A stretch of DNA of 64,000 nucleotides from Rhea pennata (Eukaryota > Chordata > Aves > Rheiformes > Rheidae), in contig NC_084670.1 in NCBI RefSeq assembly GCF_028389875.1, forward strand, positions 15,161,383 through 15,225,382, given 5' to 3'. The notes beneath the pieces are model-generated. The model ran no database searches and was not told where the DNA came from. It saw nothing but the letters and a program-made list of their open reading frames with translations. This document shows positions 59,881 to 64,000 of this stretch, piece after piece. The position numbers and the translations under genes are program-made. Within the stretch, counting starts at the first letter, position 1. Each line of letters starts with the position of its first letter.

Positions 59881-62400
59881 CAAAATGATTGTGTTAGGGA
59901 GAGAGGCATGATTCAAATACAGGGAAACTTGGATTTCTGGAAGAGTATCCTGGCTGGATGATTATCACTTCCCTAGGTAGAGGGTAGGGGAAAATGGTTC
60001 AAGCAGGTAACAGCTTCTTAATTTGCTTTCTCAGCCTCGCATCACCCACATATGGAAGAAGCAAAATCAGGTTAACACCCAAATTTAAACATAGTAGGGG
60101 TGTGTTCTCATGATGTCAGTAATAAAAGTATGTGTAAAGCAGCATGTATATTCTGGAAGAGAAGCTAACTGCTGAAGCCAAGAAACATAGTCTGGTACAA
60201 ATCTTATTACCAGTCCAAAAAGACTTGATGATACACAGATAGGTGTAGCATAACAGCAGGAAGAAAAAGGAAAGAGGGGTTGGGCAGCTGTCTGTCTGTC
60301 GACGATGCTATAGCACCAGCCAGTGCCAGCTAGTGCTTGCTGTTGGGAGCAGCTAAAACGAGTAGCAGTGCAATTCCACAAAGCCACCGCTTTCTGTTTC
60401 GCGCCACGTTCCAACTCCAGCAAGTTTCTGTGCATGGTGAGGATCTGCCAGATCCTCAAGAGAGATGCCTCAAATTATCAGGAGTTCAGATCATATTCAG
60501 AGAAATGTAAACCTGTTGTCTCTGTAATTGCTGTGATTTTTATCAGAAACATTAGGACTTCCTTGCAAGGAAATTATTAAAGATGATTTACGGGAAGCAT
60601 GAAGTTACTGCTTCTAAAGACCTGATGGGGTAACATGTAAGAATTGATTGTCAGTCATTCTAAAATTCACTTGGAAAATAAAATGCAAAGAGAAATAGAA
60701 TCAGTTTTAATAACTCTATAGTCAGAATAGACACATTCTGTATGTATCTGCCTTTTTCTTATAAGATTCACAGTATATAAGGAACCAGTAAATTCCTACT
60801 GGTTTAATTTAAAGGACAAATTTTTCCCTCTGGTTTGTTTATCGATTACATCTCATGTTACTGGGGTAAACATACCATACACCAGAAGGAAAAACAAGCC
60901 TGTCTATTGGCAGACAAGAGCACAGAGGCCTAATTCAGCAAGAACCTAACACTAGACCTTTGCAGTGCCCTGGTTTTGGAGGAAGGGGAAGAAGGATTAG
61001 GGAAGTTCCTGCCTCTTGAAATTATCATTTCATATACATACATGTATTTTCAGTGTTTTGAATTTATTTTATGTGTATGTCTCTTCAAGCTCACTGCTAA
61101 ACATTTTTTTTTCCCTCTACAAGAGGGATGCAGCTATCTTTCAGGGATATACGTGTCACAAGAGCAAGCAGAAAGAGGGGAATGTTGCAGGGAGAAGAAC
61201 AGAATAATACAACTGGTGCGGAAGGTGCTGACCTCCTATGAATAGTGCTGCTCTGTAGGAGAGACCAAAAGGAGCTCTAGTCTAGTGCTCTGTGTTTGGT
61301 AGGCTTGCACTGCTCTCAAGTTAACCCTATGTGCATTTGAGCACCAGCCTTAGAAGTCTTAACCAGGCACATTCCTAATGCAGTTATTTCTAGGGCCAGA
61401 GCCAGGGAGTCAAAGTAGGGGATTGCTTAGGGCAGGAGACTGCCAGAGGCAACAAAAGTAGCCAAGAGCCTGTTTCTATTTTGTCTATCCCAGAGTCCTT
61501 GATGATCAGACTTATCACTGCAAAAAGGGTGGTCTGAGGGTGTGGGAAAACAGCTGCTATGTCCATTGCCCTTGCCATGGCTGGACTGATTGGCACTGAT
61601 CCTATTGCAGAATCCCAGGGATGGCAATTGAATTCCCACCCCCCATGCCAATCTAGGAAGCCTTGAGCTAGATTCTTGCCTTCTCTTTGAAGATGACCGT
61701 GGCATATTCTCTCTTTCTAAACACTTAGTTGCCATGCAAAGCAGCCACTTAACAATTCTGCTGTTACCTTCATGTTGTCAATCCACTGACACTTGTAAGA
61801 ATTAGGAAAGTTTTCAAACATAAAGAAAATTAGGATAAGAATGAGCAGAAAAATTGCTTGTCTAATCTATCCAAAGCTATGTTATTACTGCTTAATATCT
61901 TGGTGCAGGAGTGGGGGTGTGGGGAAGGAGAGCGTGATGAATGACTGAGGAAGGACGTGCCTCAGTAGAGCTCTAGTTTGGTCTGCAAATTAAGCCAAAA
62001 TGAATTGGGCAGAAACATACTTTGAAACAACGTCCTCCTGCCCCCTCCTTTTCCCCTGAGTACCTTAATGATTACAAGATGTGGGATACATATCCACAGC
62101 AGCAACAAGAGCCCGCCTCTCAAAGAGGAGAAGAATATGGGACTGCACCCAGAGGAAACATAAGTTAGCCAACAGGCTCTTAACATTAAAAAGTACTATC
62201 AGCAACAAGGGATTGAAATACCACACATGTATCAAAGCCAGGATTTGCTTCTGTATTTTTATTGTGGTGTTAAAAGTCCAAAGTAGCCATTCTCGAATAG
62301 ATGGACAATTGTTCTTTTTTCCTTAAGGCCTGTATTAAAGGCCCCAAACTTGCTGACTTTTCTCCACTCATAACATTAGTATAATACTCCTTTATGTTCC
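59881..62400. other. Noncoding sequence
   Basis: Frames up to 124 codons (60085-60459, minus) overlap frames on the other strand and lack domains. No interspersed repeat recognised before the MIR relic at 62.4 kb. Confidence 0.5.
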
Positions 62401-62424
62401 CTAGTCATGAAGTGGATTTCTAAG

Positions 62425-62545
62425 ACTTACTCCCACTTTACAGTCAAGGAAACTGAGGCACAGAGAGGTGAAATTACTCCTGCCATTGGCACTAGTTAAA
62501 TTAGGTTCTTTGAAATCCAGTCTGATGCCCATTTCATTGATTAAT
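62425..62545 (-). mobile_element. MIR relic (antisense)
   Basis: The plus strand reads cccactttacagtcaaggaa followed by actgaggcacagagaggtga, nearly identical to the complement of the MIR core (cccattttacagatgaggaa actgaggcacagagaggtta). It continues through a decayed ctcctgccattggcactag into aatccagtctgatgcccatt, which corresponds to the tRNA-derived end. This is the clearest SINE in the window. Confidence 0.8.
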
Positions 62546-63177
62546 GCTGTATATATGGTGAGCAGCCTTTTGTCTCCTTTTCAATGACTCTTTCCTGTTC
62601 TTGGAAGTAAAGTAAACTTAAAAGAGAGGCAGAAAGAGAACATTGTTTTTATGAAACAATGTAAATCTTTCTTCCTGTGCCTCATCATTTTCTTTTTTGA
62701 GACATCTGGAAGAAAAAGACTATATATTTTCTATGCCTTGCACGCTCTGCTGTGAATGTATTTGTTCTAGCTGTATTGCAAGGGTATGGTCTCACCAAAC
62801 AGTGTTTTTCAGATCAGTCCTGTTTGTCTTACAGATCAAAGGATTCACTGTTTTGCTCTTGTGAGGTTACTGGGCTCAATTTTCTTTTGCATATGACTAA
62901 TACTCTGATATCAGCACTCAGTAGTTCATATTATACCTTATACAGAATCTTCCTTGTGAAGGGAGATCACCTCTTTGCTGATCTAGCTATTTTATTTCTT
63001 CCTATACTCATAGAAGAGCTACTCTGCGCACAAAACCACGTTTGATATTTCCAGAGTAAAGCAGTGTTGCAGTGGGACAGAAATCCTACTGTCTCTTATC
63101 TTAGCCTAGGCCTGCCAGTACTGCGGATGTTTGAAATGAGGCACTGGCCCCAGAGATGGAGGAACTTCTTTTTTTCC

Positions 63178-63196
63178 TTTTTTTTTTTTTTTTTTT
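63178..63196. repeat. T19 homopolymer
   Basis: A run of 19 T preceded by an interrupted T7-CC lead. Confidence 0.9.
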
Positions 63197-63672
63197 AACC
63201 TTTTAGGATCCTTAAGAGTTGCTGTGAATTTAAGTGGGCTAGCTGCTTTGCAGTAGGTAGATATGAAGTCAGGCCTATGAGTGATAAATTTGTCTCCAAA
63301 AGTTTCCTTTCTCTTCCTTCTCACTGGGCTGCCTCGCCTAACAGACACAGTGCAAAGATGAGACCAATGTCCTCATCTTTGTACTGATGTTAGCAGCTGT
63401 AAGAGTAACATCAGAAGTAGTGTCTTCAGTTTCTAATTAAGCTGAATTCTCAACCATTTTCTTAATAATGGTATAGTATTGCTTAGGTCATCACCAAAAT
63501 TGCAGTCACACTTCAGTACTGAGGTTTTAACTAACAGGTTAGTGTGTGTGTTTTGGATGTAGATTTTTTTTCTCTGACTGGTAGATCCACGATGCTGCGG
63601 ATACAACCAGCTACAGCGTGGTGTGATTTATTCCATGGTGGTTTTATCAGCAAGAAAATGAACACTGGCTAC

Positions 63673-63696
63673 TTTTTTTTTTTTTTTTTTTTTTTT
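63673..63696. repeat. T24 homopolymer
   Basis: A run of 24 T followed by aatccag. No retroposed body or target duplication was recognised. Confidence 0.9.
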
Positions 63697-64000
63697 AATC
63701 CAGAATATGGACAGTTTTCTTATCTCATTACTGCCTGCAGAATGATTATAAACTGAATACTGAATTCATCTACAATCTGTCACATTAGGCAAGGGTATTC
63801 TATGAATAGCTTCAAGCCAGTGCTAGCTTTGGTGAAGATATAAAAACAGAATATCAAAGTCAGCAGTAACTTTCAATAATATGTTCCAGGGTTAGCTAAT
63901 GTAGATCAAAGTCTTCATCTATATAATGTGTCAAGTGACAACAAATTATAGCTCATGTATAGATTATATACCTCCATCAGCCAGAGTAAGATTTAGCAAT

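Larger units (their letters stand above)
62546..64000. other. Noncoding sequence to the window end
   Basis: A 97-codon plus frame at 62752-63045 is hydrophobic and cysteine-containing without a recognised domain; I do not call it. Poly-T tracts of 19 and 24 bases are listed separately. Nothing else recognised. Confidence 0.5.

Noticed and set aside
63673..63696. Poly-T tracts as tails of processed pseudogenes or L1 insertions
   Set aside because: No antisense AATAAA signal, retroposed body or target-site duplication was found next to them.
1..64000. tRNA, rRNA, known microRNA, CRISPR array or endogenous retrovirus
   Set aside because: I looked for tRNA B-box-like words, familiar microRNA seeds and mature sequences, regularly spaced repeats and retroviral pol or LTR signatures, and saw none I could support.

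Overview
The window reads as noncoding DNA from a vertebrate nuclear genome, most likely a sauropsid (bird, crocodilian or turtle; I lean bird). The reasons are: an AT-rich background with short isolated CpG-rich patches; no open frame that looks like a conventional gene; an old decayed CR1-clade LINE; several MIR/CORE-SINE-like relics; and copies of the near-palindromic 'ttgacttcaatgggagtt'-type repeats that I associate with sauropsid genomes. No young transposon family is visible. There is no bacterial, phage or organellar signature, and no tRNA, rRNA, known microRNA or CRISPR array that I could recognise. The longest open frame (173 codons, about 48.06-48.58 kb) lies in a CpG island and is probably a GC-composition artefact.

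Layout. 0-8 kb: mostly unique AT-rich sequence, a candidate conserved patch near 1.86-2.25 kb, a T23/G9 tract, and a MIR relic at 6.6 kb. 8.0-10.5 kb: a 240 bp CpG island and a smaller CpG cluster. 14.9-18.7 kb: a pyrimidine-rich stretch; its 16.09-17.58 kb part is an antisense LINE with recognisable endonuclease-end and reverse-transcriptase remnants. 20.2-21.7 kb: the best regulatory locus, with a CpG-rich promoter-like segment holding six GCTCG units, an NKX2/OTX/octamer site cluster, two partly overlapping exon-like segments on opposite strands (the minus one ends in a perfect AAG|GTAAGT donor), then two forkhead sites. 28-30.3 kb: MIR relics and a palindromic repeat. 31.2-31.4 kb: a perfect MORE (Oct-dimer) palindrome and a strong G-quadruplex motif. 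33-47 kb: old repeats and candidate regulatory elements. 48.0-48.7 kb: a roughly 500 bp CpG island followed directly by (TA)35. 51.6 kb: a PBX-MEIS site 60 bp upstream of a consensus TATA box, followed by a short open frame. 53-64 kb: long homopolymers, an 82-base pure pyrimidine tract, a small minisatellite, overlapping octamers and an antisense MIR relic.

Interpretation. This looks like an intron or intergenic interval with a few candidate promoters and enhancers. POU-type sites recur (3.34, 20.70, 31.19 and 59.87 kb), which could point to a developmentally regulated neighbourhood, but that is inference from motif reading alone. I could not tie the window to a named gene.
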